Of a stretch of DNA of 64,000 bases, positions 10,561 to 21,919 are shown piece after piece; positions within the stretch are counted from its first letter, which is position 1; each line of letters begins with the position of its first letter. A program made the translations under genes and the position numbers. Source of the DNA: Apoda limacodes (lineage: Eukaryota > Arthropoda > Insecta > Lepidoptera > Limacodidae); contig OX291545.1 in the NCBI GenBank assembly GCA_946406115.1, positions 15,948,001 through 16,012,000 on the forward strand. The letters run 5' to 3'. The notes below the pieces were generated by a model. That model searched no databases, was not told the origin of the DNA, and saw only the letters and a program-made list of their open reading frames with translations.

Positions 10561-11280
10561 TATATCAACCCACACTTCCCACTTTTGGACACAAGTTTAT
10601 ACCTACTGACTAAGAAGAATGTTTGCGCTTACGCACTAGGCGCCCACACGGGCCTAGTGCGTGTTAATTATAGAAAACACTGGGTGCGAAATAGACAAAA
10701 AAGCCAATTCTGTAATATATAATTTATAATTAATTACAATGAAACAATTTTTTTCCATACTTCATAAATGTATGAACATTACTACATTGTTACTAATCCA
10801 GTATCTCCCAAATCCTACTTTTGAATGGGAGGGACAAATATTACGGCGGCACAAAAACCATATCCAAGAAAGAGCAATATGTTAAATCAATAAATGACTT
10901 TACAGTAGATTTTTCTAGAAGATTGTTATAAAATAAGAAAAAAAAATAAGTTAATAAAGGTTCTCAAGAGCGATCACCTTTTTGTATGCCTCTGTTGTCG
11001 TAGGTAAGAAAAATTTGAACCCAATAATAATTACGCACGCACACTTATATATTCATTCATAATTTACGGTTGCGACGCGATGCAGTGGACTAACAGTGTG
11101 AGACGAAATAATAAATTACGACTATCTCTCTTTCGCGACTTTTTCGCTCTGTTGCGCCTTGGGTTCAAAGTCCATTAAGGTTAGGTTGATGCGTCGCCTA
11201 CTGTACATAGAATGAGCTCATTGTTAACACTGTTTTCTCTAGAGACTACATTATGGGGTTCCATAAGAAGGCAGTTTAGT
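10560..11280. other. No gene seen; possible diffuse repeats
   Basis: AT-rich. The stretch 11040-11200 is somewhat more complex (GGTTGCGACGCGATGCAG, GTTGCGCCTTGGGTTCAAAG) and may be an old repeat, but I cannot assign it. Confidence 0.4.
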
Positions 11281-11284
11281 GATA

Positions 11285-11405
11285 AGATTGATGAAGAACC
11301 AGCAACACGTGAGCAATACCTCTGGTGTTGCAAGCGTCGATCGGCTATGGTAACTGCTCAGTGTCGAAGACGCCGTATGCTTGATTGTCACCTTTATAGT
11401 CAGGC
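11285..11405 (+). repeat. 3' end fragment of the 39.7-kb LINE family
   Basis: The block CAGCAACACGTGAGCAATAC followed by CTCTGGTGTTGCAAGCGTCG matches the last pol codons of the intact LINE (about 42624-42670), followed by the GCCGTATGCTTGATTGTCAC 3' tail. Frame and sequence are degraded. Confidence 0.75.
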
Positions 11406-11409
11406 CTCT

Positions 11410-12080
11410 GACACACAACCGTAGCTATGAATTCATCATTTCATCATTGTTTTAATGACACAGTAGTTAGGATTTGAAGTATGTTCTTAAGTGTCGTTCT
11501 TGTAGGTACTATAATTTTACTTATTCTGTGCCAAAGTGGTATAAAAAAATAACATTTCCTCTTAGAATAATTGCTTGTTACGATGTCAAATCTAAATATA
11601 AAAAAGTCTCTCAGAGATAATTACCTCAACGAATTTAAAGTCTCTTTAACAAGAAAGCACGTTGTTCAACCTTTCTTCTATTGTAAATTTAAATTAAAAA
11701 CCTTTGTAATAAAGTTTCTAAATTCTTATCACATTTATAAGACAAAATGAAAAGATACAATGTGATTTTTTGTTTCTGACACAAAGAGTTATAACATTAC
11801 GTTCCTTAAGTTTTAACATGTTTTTAATGCAATAGATAAAGTTTCCAATATCCTGCTATTCACTTTGCCAGTGAACAGTAAGGCTTTCTTGCAAGTTAGC
11901 AACTTCGCAAACAAGGCAGGATCTTTTATGTTACCACTATGTTTTCGTATGACGACAATGTAGCATAAATTTAAATACGATTTAGAACCGATTAACTTTT
12001 AGAAAAATGGTTTATTTACAAAACTAGACAAGTGAGTAATTCGATTTTATTGACAGATTAATACGTTCTCCCTTATTTTA
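11410..12080. other. AT-rich intergenic DNA
   Basis: Nothing recognised. Confidence 0.5.
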
Positions 12081-12084
12081 TAGT

Positions 12085-12330
12085 CGGCTCTGTAGCTAAG
12101 TGGGTAATGACGAGGAGCGTGGGTTCGATTGCAGCTCACGACAAACATTTATTATTTGTGATTGTCTTGAGGCTGGTTGTTTTCTAAGTATAATATGTAT
12201 GTATTTACAAAAAAATAGTATATATATTTATTTGTATCCGTTGTCTGATATGTGTAGACGGCGCTGTGAGTTATGTCCAAAAAATGTACATACATACATA
12301 TACTTATGTTCTTAAATATGTATCTATCTT
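12085..12330 (+). repeat. tRNA-derived SINE, plus orientation
   Basis: A consensus A-box TAGCTAAGTGG at 12093-12103 and a B-box GGTTCGATTGC at 12122-12132 are 18 bases apart, as in a pol III promoter. The body contains GACAAACATTTAT, GTATCCGTTGTCTG and GTGTAGACGGCGCTGTG, the complement of the body of the copies at 2.4 and 4.1 kb. The last two B-box positions differ from consensus, so internal pol III transcription is probably weakened. Confidence 0.88.
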
Positions 12331-12339
12331 TAGTTACAT

Positions 12340-13500
12340 GGAAGAAACATCCTTTAGAAATTGTTTAGAAATTATTTTTCTAAATGTGTAAGATGTTATA
12401 AGATTATTATAACAAAAGAAAAATATACAAGTGAGGTCTGAAACAAGTACAAAAAAAAAGAGCTTATAATATTATATGAGCCGGTTAGTGCCACGAAGAA
12501 ATAAAAAAATATGGTCACCGCCACCCTCTCCGAACTTAAGCGATACGGTATTGTTAAGTCTAAAATTGGCTAGATTTCAGGCTTTTACCGTGTGTCTGGG
12601 TGTCTAAAATGCACGGTAATCATTTTTTGTTTTAATTTTCCATAAAATCTGTTTATTTGATTTGTTTTGGTAACTAATAACCGTTCATTTCTGCTATGAA
12701 CATTGCCGTTGTTGGTTGATAGTATTTCGCAGACAATCTCATTCGAATAACCATATATATACTCTTAACTTATCTATTCATATTTTCAAAATGTACCGAA
12801 CTCTAATTTGTGACGGGTTGAATGCGAAAATTGTATAATGATGGTTTTTGTCTGATTAAGGTACAGCGTGTTATTTTTCACAGTATACAAATATTATAAC
12901 AACAGCATTAGAATAATAAATTTGAGTTGAAATTTAAGTTTTTGTATTTTTTGGCTAACCATGAAAAACCATTTAAAACACGTCTAAATTGAAATAAAAT
13001 TAATCATATGCCTACAAATGGTGTACTGGTAATGAGAATATACCTATATATCTACAAAACCAAATGCACTTTTTAAAGTAATTAAGCAGACAATTCAACA
13101 GAAAAATAGTTTTAGAAAATGTGAAATTATCCTACTTATGTATTTATTTTCTTACTATTAGCTGGTTTAGATTTCTAAAATTGGGTGTATTAAATCTGAC
13201 GAATACTAAATATTAACTTTTAGTTCATTTATGTCTCATACCTTTTTCCAAATAGGCCTTATACTTATGTATGCGCTTATACCTGATAGCTTTTATGGGG
13301 CCTTATATTGCTAATATCTAGTTATATAATAAAACTATTGGAAACAGAATATAGAACCTTGTTTTTTAAATTCCACCTAAAACCAGAAAAAAGCTAAATT
13401 TTTAAATGCTCTGAATGAAAACCAAAACACGTAAAAAATGTAAAACAACATAATTCATGCCCAGCAGAGATTAGGTGCACATCATTTATAATCGTGAAAG
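12340..13500. other. AT-rich intergenic DNA
   Basis: No gene or clear repeat recognised. Confidence 0.5.
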
Positions 13501-13547
13501 AAGTTGACGGAAGGATGGAGTGATTTATGTAGACTCAAGAGTTTGCC

Positions 13548-13600
13548 TTTATAAAAGTTCAGCAACGGCCGAGAGCGATGCCCGGCCCGATGATCGTAAG
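13548..13600 (+). promoter_or_regulatory. Possible TATA-box core promoter with GC-rich leader
   Basis: TTTATAAAAG at 13548-13557 is followed 20-45 bases later by a locally GC-rich stretch (GGCCGAGAGCGATGCCCGGC) and then a GTAAGC donor-like site at about 13598. It lies about 350 bases upstream of the short cysteine-rich ORF at 13954. The arrangement suggests a 5' exon but may be chance. Confidence 0.15.
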
Positions 13601-13953
13601 CTCGTTATCAACTAGACTAGCCCACCAATCTGTCCTATTTGAAATAAACAAAATATGCACCGTGCTGTTTTTCTCTTTTCAAAAATTTCTTTTTTTTAAT
13701 GGCTGAAAAACATAAACGTGCTCCGGCTATGCACATAGTATCACGATATAAAACAACAAAAGCTTATTACAATAAAAAACCCCATACGTATAATAGATGA
13801 CCTTATACGTAAATGGGAGTTTTTGTGTGCACGAATTTTTACGATCACAATACATAGAAGTTTGACAACCCGAACACTTATGTATGTTATGTAAACCTAG
13901 TTATTTCGTAACCTACATATAAATCGTCTGTAACTACACCAATAAACGTTTTT

Positions 13954-14109
13954 ATGATGCACACATGTTCTTCAGTTTTGCTAGTATTTGCAAGAATTCA
14001 TTTGAAGGGTGATTCTGTTGAGTGGATTAAAAATAATAATTGTTTCAGTAATTGCGAAAGTTGTGAAATATGTTTGAAAGTTGGACCGCATTGTGGTGAT
14101 TCCAAATAA
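13954..14109 (+). CDS. Candidate exon or small ORF with an integrin-beta PSI-like cysteine motif
   Basis: ATG-ATG at 13954 opens a 51-codon frame ending TAA at 14109. The first ~13 residues (MMHTCSSVLLVFA) are signal-peptide-like, with a hydrophobic core. The C-terminal half reads CESCEICLKVGPHCG, with cysteines at 30, 34, 37, 40 and 47. The C-x2-C-x6-C-G pattern with GP before the third Cys is the pattern I know from the PSI domain at the N-terminus of integrin beta chains, where G-W-C normally follows. Here the frame runs to a stop a few codons later. A possible GTGATT donor directly after the last Cys codon at about 14096 would let a W-C exon follow, and a strong GTAAGT lies at 14138. An acceptor-like TTTCAG precedes the Cys block at about 14048. 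It could be a real exon of an integrin-like gene, a pseudogene piece, or coincidence. I see no other exon of it. Confidence 0.35.
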   Translation: MMHTCSSVLLVFARIHLKGDSVEWIKNNNCFSNCESCEICLKVGPHCGDSK

Positions 14110-14389
14110 TGTTTTTTTTTTTAATTTGACGGCTCTAGGTAAGTTTGTTATTTTCTAAATGTTGTAAAACCTTAAATAAAACCACATCACACGAAATTAA
14201 CGCAACCAGGAGTATTTTTGAAAAGATTTTTATGAATAGTGATTTGTTTTTGCTTTAGGTAGATATATGTAAAAGAAGAATTCAGGTAAAGCTTTTGCAA
14301 ATTCTTTTATAGCTGAAAGAACCAAAACAATGAAAATGTAATTTATATGATTGTTACAATTAAAATATTTCTAAATCAATTTATTTTTA

Positions 14390-14590
14390 CAATCTTTGTA
14401 CCTGTACAGCTGAGCGCAGTGGATACAGCCGTTTGATAACTTTATTTGTGGTATAGTGTAACAAACACCATTTTAATATGGCGACTTTAGTTTTGATCTG
14501 TGACCACCGAGTCAGAGAAGTTTGATGCAGTGTACAACCATGTAACTTGGCGTGTACAGAGTACATTGATTGGAAACCTGATTGGAACGT
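14390..14590 (-). repeat. Dispersed repeat (relative at 52925-53195)
   Basis: The block CATTTTAATATGGCGACTTT, GTTTTGATCTGTGACCACCG, GAAGTTTGATG resembles 53125-53185 (CATTTCAATATGGGGACTGT, TTTTTGACCACTGGGTATAA, AAGTTTGTTG) in the same order and orientation. A shorter relative is at 50650-50700. It is non-coding. Confidence 0.6.
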
Positions 14591-14639
14591 GACAGTAACT
14601 TGCATCTTATCGTTACTTATATTTTAAAATAAAATTGTT

Positions 14640-14930
14640 TTTAGGGTTCCGTACCTGAAAGGTAATTACGAACCCTATCACTAAGGCTTCGCTGTCCGTC
14701 CGTCCGTCCGTCCGTCCGTCTGTCACCGGGCTTTACCTCATGAACCGTTATAGTTATACAGTTGAAATTTTCACAGAAGATGTATTTCTGTTGTCGCTAT
14801 AACAAACAGAAAGAAATAAATATTTAAGGGGCTCCCATACAACATACGTGATTTTTTTTGCTCGTTTTTGTAGATAATGGTACGGAACTCTTCGTGCGCG
14901 AGTCCGACTCGCACTTGGCCGATTTTTTCT
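14640..14930 (+). repeat. Microsatellite-associated dispersed repeat, near full length
   Basis: It starts TTTAGGGTTCCGTACCTGAA, carries a (GTCC)n tract at 14697-14720, then GAAATTTTCACAGAAGATGT and GGGGCTCCCATACAAC blocks. It ends with GCGCGAGTCCGACTCGCACT followed by TGGCCGATTTTTT. Related copies or pieces are at 29340-29402, 61370-61615, 62590-62900 and 63150-63190. I know this as a common lepidopteran repeat; the class is not settled from sequence alone. Confidence 0.85.
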
Positions 14931-15575
14931 ATAACATAATATCTTTATTTATAAGAAATATAATGGCTTATTATGTTTGTAAGATTAACTTACAGTGTAT
15001 ATTATAATCTGCAACATTGCAAACAAGGATTAAAGTAAAATGAACTCCAATTAACTACGTATTTAGGCTTAGAGTATATTACGGTTGGGAGTTTTGGATA
15101 AGCTAACTTAAAACAATTCGAGTAAACTATCGGTACCGTGTGCATAGGAGAGTTAAGGACAAAGCTGAGATAATAGCTTTTTGATGATTAAGGCCGGCTA
15201 TTAAATTAGGCGTGAAAGATTTTTATCGGATAAGAAAAGGCTAATCAGAATTAATCTCTATAATATGGTAATTTTGCAATCCACGTTTTGAACTAGAAAC
15301 ATTACATAATGAACTAGAAAAGAGAATCACCTATCTAACGTATTTATAATCTTTAAACTTACAAACACGCTGTATAAGACAAAGGTAAGATAAGAAAACG
15401 CGATACGGTTAGGTACGTCATTTACTACAGACTAACATGTGTAACATGTATACCTTGTAATACTTTAAAATATTGTAATACACCAACATCTAGCTATTTA
15501 TGTGTAAGCTTGTTAATAGTATTAGTTCAAATTAAATATAGATAGTTAAAAGTTATAGTAAGTAGTAAATAAGTA
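14930..15575. other. AT-rich intergenic DNA
   Basis: Nothing recognised. Confidence 0.5.
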
Positions 15576-15578
15576 GTA

Positions 15579-15670
15579 GTCCATTGAAATGTTACATGAG
15601 CTTTGCATTTGTTAGAGGACGCAATTTTATTTTTGGGACATGTGTGTCAATAGAAGCTTAACCTCAAGTT
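15579..15670 (+). repeat. Half copy of the foldback element at 16189-16572
   Basis: AGTCCATTGAAATGTTACAT through GTTAGAGGACGCAATTTTAT to GTCAATAGAAGCTTAACCTC matches the left arm of the foldback, with a short internal change. The right arm is missing. Confidence 0.85.
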
Positions 15671-16139
15671 AAATTTAAAAGTTTAAGTTAAGTTTAATTT
15701 AAATTCAAAATTAGATTTACTTGAATAAATATTCTAATTTCGACATTTTTACGTCGCGTCGATATTGTCGTATTCAGCTCTTGACGATTGTATAAAAATA
15801 TGTTTTTATAAACAGCATTCAAGGTCGGGACTCCGAGGCCATAAAGCAAAGAGAAATTTAAATAAGGGTTCCTATAGTTTTGTCATGTCCGTCCGTTTTT
15901 CCGTGTTAATTTAATATTAATTTTTATTAAAATCGATGTCTCTATACATTAAAGTGAGGGATATGTGCCTACATATTTTGTTTTAACACACTAGTTCGGA
16001 AAGGCTTTCTTTATCGTTCTAAATATGTGTGCATAAGTCCACTTCATCACCTAGCGTGCAAAACGTGACGGACCCAGATTTTTCTTTCTCACTAAAACAA
16101 CACAATGAAGTGGTTAAAACACGGTTTGTCCTTACTACT

Positions 16140-16188
16140 TTTAGTCCATTGAAATGTTACATGAACCTTGTATTTGTTAGAGGACGCC
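16140..16188 (+). repeat. Truncated start of the same foldback family
   Basis: TAGTCCATTGAAATGTTACA through TGTTAGAGGACGCC matches the arm start. It breaks exactly where the complete palindromic copy begins at 16189, as if the full element had inserted into an older copy. Confidence 0.75.
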
Positions 16189-16572
16189 TTCTATAACTAA
16201 CTATATAATATGTGCTAATACTACTATAGTCCATTGAAATGTTACAATTTAAGGACCGAATATTGCATTTGTTAGAGGACGCAATTTTATTTTTGGTACA
16301 TGTGTGGGGGGTCAATAGAAGCTTAACCTCAATTTTTACGCATAGTTTCCGAGATATCGCGAAAAAAGTGTTTTCACCCCTTTTTCCAAGATGGTGGCCG
16401 GATGACAAGGGTGGCGATCCCTCAAACTTGAGGTTAAGCTTCTATTGACCCCCCACACATGTCCCAAAAATAAAATTGCGTCCTCTAACAAAGCAATATT
16501 CGGTCCTTAAATTGTAACATTTCAATGGATTATAGTAGTATTAGCACATATTAAATATAGTTAGTTATAGAA
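16189..16572. repeat. Long-arm foldback element (384 bp, ~140-bp terminal inverted repeats)
   Basis: The left arm from TTCTATAACTAACTA to CAATAGAAGCTTAACCTCAA (16189-16335) is mirrored almost base for base by TTGAGGTTAAGCTTCTATTG to TTAGTTATAGAA (16426-16572). The loop of about 90 bases contains ATATCGCGAAAAAAGTG and AAGATGGTGGCCGG. Overlapping open frames on both strands are consequences of the palindrome. It would fold into a long hairpin if transcribed. No transposase is present. Confidence 0.93.
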
Positions 16573-16862
16573 AGCTAAAAAGTATTGTATTTCTACATTT
16601 AGAAATAGTTATCTTGTTACACTTTTATCTATATTAGATATCTATAGGTACCAAATAGTATGTAGTATCATATATAAAAATAGATAACACTATTACTACC
16701 TATACATCTTATAGATGAATGTGCAGTACCCACACAAACTCAATTGAGTTTAAGGGTGCAAAGAAAATCTGTATTTTTTAGGAATAAATAAATAAAAATA
16801 AAAACCCTTAAAAACCAGAATCACCTAATTTAGGTAAAAAATGTACTTTACAGTAAATTAAC

Positions 16863-17032
16863 CAAGGACCTTATTGGGAACATTCTCGAACTATTCGGAT
16901 TTTAGATTCCAAGACAAAAATATATGCAAGTACGTTCACGGGTTGCGAGAGGTAAGTCAGACTTCCGTACATTTTTGTCTCGAATTCTAGAGTCCGAATA
17001 GCTCGAGACTGTTCCCAATAATTCCCAGGTCA
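16863..17032. repeat. Short foldback
   Basis: TTATTGGGAACATTCTCGAA with CTATTCGGA (left) is mirrored by TCCGAATAGCTCGAGACTGT with TCCCAATAA (right). CAAGACAAAAATATATGCAA is mirrored by GTACATTTTTGTCTCG. The arms are about 65 bases with scattered mismatches. Confidence 0.75.
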
Positions 17033-17185
17033 ATTTCAACATCATCTAATTATCCCATAGTCGTAGTTTTTTTTTTATTATTTTGATGAATACATTGTTG
17101 TACGATCCACAACAATACAACTGCGGCGGACAGCGAGTATCATTAACTGTCCGCTGGAGAGCCGTTTTAGTACAAGGTAGATAGA

Positions 17186-17463
17186 CCAGCCCCCTTATTC
17201 AAGTCAGGAAAAACCATTTAGTTCCGGAATAACCGTGACATGCATTGTCCGTTTACTTAAGTTTTAAACGACTTCAAAAAAAGCTGAGGTTTTCAATTCG
17301 GTTTTATGTTTTAATGAAAAAAAATGTGTAGATTAAGTTGATGGTTAAATAAGTTAAATCGTTATTCTACACAATTTTTCATTAAAACGTAAAGTAAATG
17401 GATAATTCATGCCACAGTCATCTCGGAGCCAGATAGTTTTTACTAACTTGAATAAGGGGGCAG
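17186..17463. repeat. MITE-like element with CCCCCTTATTCAAGT termini
   Basis: The terminal inverted repeats are GCCCCCTTATTCAAGT at 17189 and its complement ACTTGAATAAGGGGGC ending at 17461. Homology between arms runs about 70 bases inward. A second nested palindrome lies in the centre (TTAATGAAAAAAAATGTGTA against TACACAATTTTTCATTAA). There is no coding capacity. Confidence 0.85.
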
Positions 17464-17589
17464 AATGCTTACGCCACACATCGTGTACAGTACGCGACTT
17501 ATCCGTGCGAAGGATGGGTTAACAAGTGCTTAGTGTTGATTGAGTGATAGCTAAATATTAATTTCATCTATATAAAGTCCGTTATCGCG

Positions 17590-17820
17590 TTTCATAAATC
17601 CGATTATAACAATACCCTCAGTTAGTCAGAAATTGTAATAACTTCTTGTATATCTGTGTGTCCATGTGATCTGTCATGCTTATAACTTTTGTACTTTGTT
17701 AACTGGATAAAGTAACTAAAACTTTTTGGACGCACGTTACTTTCGCAAGAAGTCAAACCTTAAATGCCACGTATACGAAGTCGCAGGCAAAGCTAGTTTA
17801 CAAATAAAAAAGCAACAAAT
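17590..17820 (+). repeat. Tail fragment of a dispersed repeat
   Basis: It has the CTCAGTTAGTCAG block, GTAACTAAAACTTTTTGG and a CGAAGTCGCAGGCAAAGCTA end, which mirror in opposite orientation the CTAGCTTATTCTCGCGACTT start of 4872-5285. It is an old, diverged copy. Confidence 0.5.
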
Positions 17821-17824
17821 AATG

Positions 17825-20640
17825 TCTACTTTGTTGAATAGCGAGGAAGTTTGATATTAAAAATATGCTGTAAATTGAATTCCCTGACTGCAATTCAACA
17901 TTTCTTCTTTATTCAAAGGAAAACACCTTACATATGGAGCAATATATAATTTCTCGAAAAAAGTTCCTTCATTCACTTACCAATCTACGTGACTAAACGT
18001 GTCGCGATGTCAGCGGAATCATTGTTCATGAAATACATATACGTGATATATAGTCATATGCTACGTGAAGATAAGCAGTAAAGTCGGTAAATTAGATATG
18101 TATTGAATGTTGCGAAATACTAGGGCATGTTCTTTATAGGCATACTGTAAAAAACCAGAGAATATTTTAAATACATTTTTATTTATACCCTATGTATATT
18201 GAGATAAAGAACTGGACAGTCCATTTTCTGGCCAGATGTGATAAAAAAATCGTCGCAAAAGTGAGACAGAGTCGAAGCGAAACTGAGATATCTTGTCTCT
18301 TTTTACTTGTTTGTACATAAACAAAGAAAATGGCGTAAGTTGATAGAAAGAGAAAAGAAACCACAGGTTTGCTTTGTCTCTTTCTAAAGTGTGGCCAAAT
18401 TGTTGAGGCTATTGCACAGTCAAACTCAAAGATTATGGTATGTGCTTACAGGGGAATCGAATAAATTTTAGATTTTTAGTTGTTTTATTACTTACCTTAT
18501 TTATTAAAAGAATAATTACGACGTGGGGCGACCTTATCTCTTACCACAGGACTGTAAATTGGGGTTAACGGCCAACCTCTGTCATTATTTTTAAAGCTTA
18601 TTTTAAGTGAAAGGCCACTGACTAGGCTTAACGACCGACGTATAGTGATTACAGCCAGGATCCCCGAGACTGACAGCTTTCCATATATACTCTTTCTATA
18701 TTAAAAGCTTAGTATAATCAATCAAAGCTCAAAACCAAGTTAAGTTATAAAGGGTACAAATCTATGTTCTTGTGGAAAATAAAATACAAGCAGTAGTGAC
18801 AGATGCTCTTGATTTCTTAGTCTGTCCTATATTTGGCTGTTCTTTCGTATCACAGGTATCTAAAAACTACCAGAGAAAGAAAAATAACAGCTTTATTACT
18901 TAATTTTAACAGTAAATTCTTGTAACTCCCGTTTACTTTGCATAACTTAGTTAAGAGATATGAATTACATCAAGAAATTCATTGTAAATAAACAGTTTAA
19001 GTGCTAGTTAAACTACTTAGCGAGCAATAAGAGTTTACATGTATCCATTCCACAGCCTTTACTAGTTTACTAATAAACTTACAGTGTAGGTAACTACAAA
19101 AAACAAACTTCTATCTTTCTTTTCTGTTACCTATGAAACGACCAAAGGTGATACATTTTTGTTAATTTTTTTTTATTTAACATTATAGAAGTATTTTATA
19201 TTTTTTCTAAATGTTATTTTGCGGCACTTATTGAGACTGATTTTTAATTATTTTTATTTTTATAAATTCCTTATTGCATAATTTGCATGAACTCATAAAT
19301 TTATGAACAACTGGTAGACATAATGCTAAATTTTATATGACGCGCACACTAGTTGACAACTCAACATTCTAAGGCTGGGTGACCCGCTTCAGATTTACTA
19401 CGTGATTTGAATTAAAAAAAAAAATCTATTAATAATTGGACCCATTTCAGCAGAAAGGAACTAACCCTCACAAAGTTAGTTTTGATATGGTTGGGTTTTT
19501 AGTTTAGAAAGATGCAGAAAACACAAGGCTACACTCTCGGGTAAAATAAATTTATAATTTTATTGAATACATCATTAAATATAAATACTACTTAATTACG
19601 TACCTGATATTTTCTGCACTTCTTACCCTGCATCATTTTAAACTAGAAACTGAATTATTTTAAAAATAACTTCGTGGGAGTTTGTTCCCTTCTGCTTAAA
19701 TGGGTCCAATTTGCCTTGAAATTTTAATTAAAAATTAGTATTACCAGTAGAAATAAAAAAAAAACCGTTTATCTGTAAGACGGGTAGTGACAACATTTCT
19801 CCACCATTCACATACCTAAGTTCATAAAGTGCAAAAAAATATGACCGGAAACGCAGCGCAACAAATCTGTAGTAAGCTGTAGATTCTTTCTCACATATTT
19901 TAATACCTTACAAATTTTAAATGTAAAAACTTTGTTTTTATTTTAAAAATAAAAACGCAAGGAATTTTAACGAAGTGCGCGGTAGACCTAACAAATCCCA
20001 TGACTGTTATGACATTTTATACTGCATATACTGCGCACTAAGGCCGTCACTAGATATTGTTTATTTTTTTTTGCAGAAAGCGTATTTTAAAAAGTTAAAA
20101 TATTAGAAATACTATAGCTAGCACCTCTATTATAGTAAGTTTGATAAAGCAAGCAGCTAAAGCAAGGATTAGTTCGTCAACGTAGATTCCGGTTATAATT
20201 ATTCCTGCGGAAACTTCTGTATTTTCTACGACACAAAGTAGACTATGTGCTTCGCCGGCCATTCGACAACCTCTGCACCAAAAATCAGCCCAATCGATAG
20301 CTCCATATTGAAGCTAAGCAACAATAAACAAACAAAAAAAATCACAAATATATGTTTGTTAAGTTTAGGATTGAACTTTAAAAAAGCTGTGTAAGTTTTA
20401 TGACATACAAAGTATTTTCCGTCATAAATTTTAGGTAAGATTCTGATAAAAACATTTTCACGAGTTCTCCTTTCACAGCGTCTGCACATACATAGGAAAT
20501 TGCGTTTCTGTAATATTAAATATAGATCATCATCACCTTCCAGATTTTATTAATACTGCTTTATAACACATCGCATCGTTACATATTGCATATCATACTT
20601 ATATCTTTCTATGTTATGTTCGTAAAAATCACAGATAATT
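17825..20640. other. AT-rich intergenic DNA
   Basis: No convincing gene or repeat seen in 2.8 kb. A minus-strand 61-codon frame at 18179-18364 and an 87-codon frame at 20226-20489 show no known motif and are probably chance. Confidence 0.45.
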
Positions 20641-20643
20641 TTC

Positions 20644-20760
20644 TCCACAGCGGAACGAAAGATGTTTGCACGACCCGTAGCTTACCCCTTAGAAGCTGTG
20701 TGTTGATCACACGCTCCATCACCATGGATTTGACCTATCGCCTTTTTTGGGCCGTAACTT
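20644..20760 (-). pseudogene. Rearranged LINE pol fragment
   Basis: The complement holds two pieces of the 39.7-kb LINE that are about 430 bases apart in the intact copy: a piece matching 41820-41850 (ACGGGTCGTGCAAACATC) and a piece matching 41358-41395 (GATGGAGCGTGTGATCAACA). The second is followed by a CCCAAAAAAGGCGATAGG match to about 41290. The RT core between them is deleted. Confidence 0.75.
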
Positions 20761-20924
20761 ATGCATAATTATACCATACCATGTAATACACCATTAATAG
20801 GGATAAATAAACGAAGGGTCGTTTCAAGCGCTGAAGCTCCTATACCATAATCTCATACTCTATTTGACCTGAAGGGCATGACTTTTTACTAATAGCAAAA
20901 CACGTTTTTCTTATGTTTTAACAG

Positions 20925-21180
20925 ACTTCAAAAAAGGAGGAGGTTCTCAATTCCGTTGTATGTTTTTCTTAACCATTTTCAGCCCGAGATTTCCAATGTA
21001 ACTTAATGACAGATTTTCATACAAACTTCTAACCCCTATTTCACCCCCTTTCGCCAATCCCTTCTTAATGAGTCAACAAAAAAACTGCCAAAATTCTATG
21101 TTTCTAGCTTATAGTTGATGAGTCATAGTGGGAGAGCCGGCTGCAAAAATACCTACCTCATCGGGTTCCCCTAATGGGCT
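20925..21180 (+). repeat. Dispersed repeat fragment with GACTTCAAAAAAGGAGGAGG start
   Basis: GACTTCAAAAAAGGAGGAGG followed by TTCTCAATTCCGTTGTATG, then CATACAAACTTCTAACCCC, is a block order I associate with abundant lepidopteran LINE-derived repeats. A relative, GACTTCAAAAAAAGCTGAGG, is embedded at 17272 inside the MITE. Confidence 0.5.
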
Positions 21181-21915
21181 ATGTTTAGATCGTTAACCGA
21201 CACGTAAATAAATCAGGTCTGCAAGAGCTGATCCTGTCGAAACTTTGTGATGTCGATATTTTTTGACTTATTTTTTTATTGATAATAACGTTATAAGATA
21301 CCCGAATTAAACTGCTGGCAACAGTTAACCATTGATTAGTTATATTAAAAAAAGTAGGTCTGCCATTGCGCACCCTGCCAGAAGTACTTAGCAGACCCCA
21401 AAAATATGCACATCTGACACCATAAACCTACCTCAACAAGTACCCTGATGGAGCCTACGCTAAATAATAACCAGGATGCCCCTGATAACGGATCAAAAGG
21501 GCTGCCAGGTCTAAACTTGCCGGAACTTAGTGTTCATTATTATTTATTATGAGTAATTAAAATTCACCTAAAGTAACATTTATTTCTAAATTTATACAAT
21601 TTAATAATTATTAACGGCCTTTTTATCAAACATTAAATACAACAAGAAGTAAACAAGCTAAAATATGTACTTAAAATTTAACAATAATAACTACGAGTAC
21701 AATAACATGGTTACAAATATTTTTTCAACCTTCCGCGGTTGTTAGCAATATGTTTCGGGCTTACCGCGATAAGATTTATTGAGTTCCCAATATTTCAGCA
21801 CATTTGCATGCGCCATCTTCACTGGGGAACCTAAGAAAGAGACACTTTCTGCAGATCCAGACATATATTAATATTAATGGCGAGCAATTAAAACTTGTTA
21901 ATTAGAACTCGTTAA
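21180..21915. other. AT-rich intergenic DNA
   Basis: Nothing recognised. The 62-codon minus frame at 21185-21373 is unassigned. Confidence 0.45.
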
Positions 21916-21919
21916 TTCA

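Noticed and set aside
16157..16448. Overlapping 83- and 69-codon frames on opposite strands
   Set aside because: They are inside the foldback palindrome and result from it.
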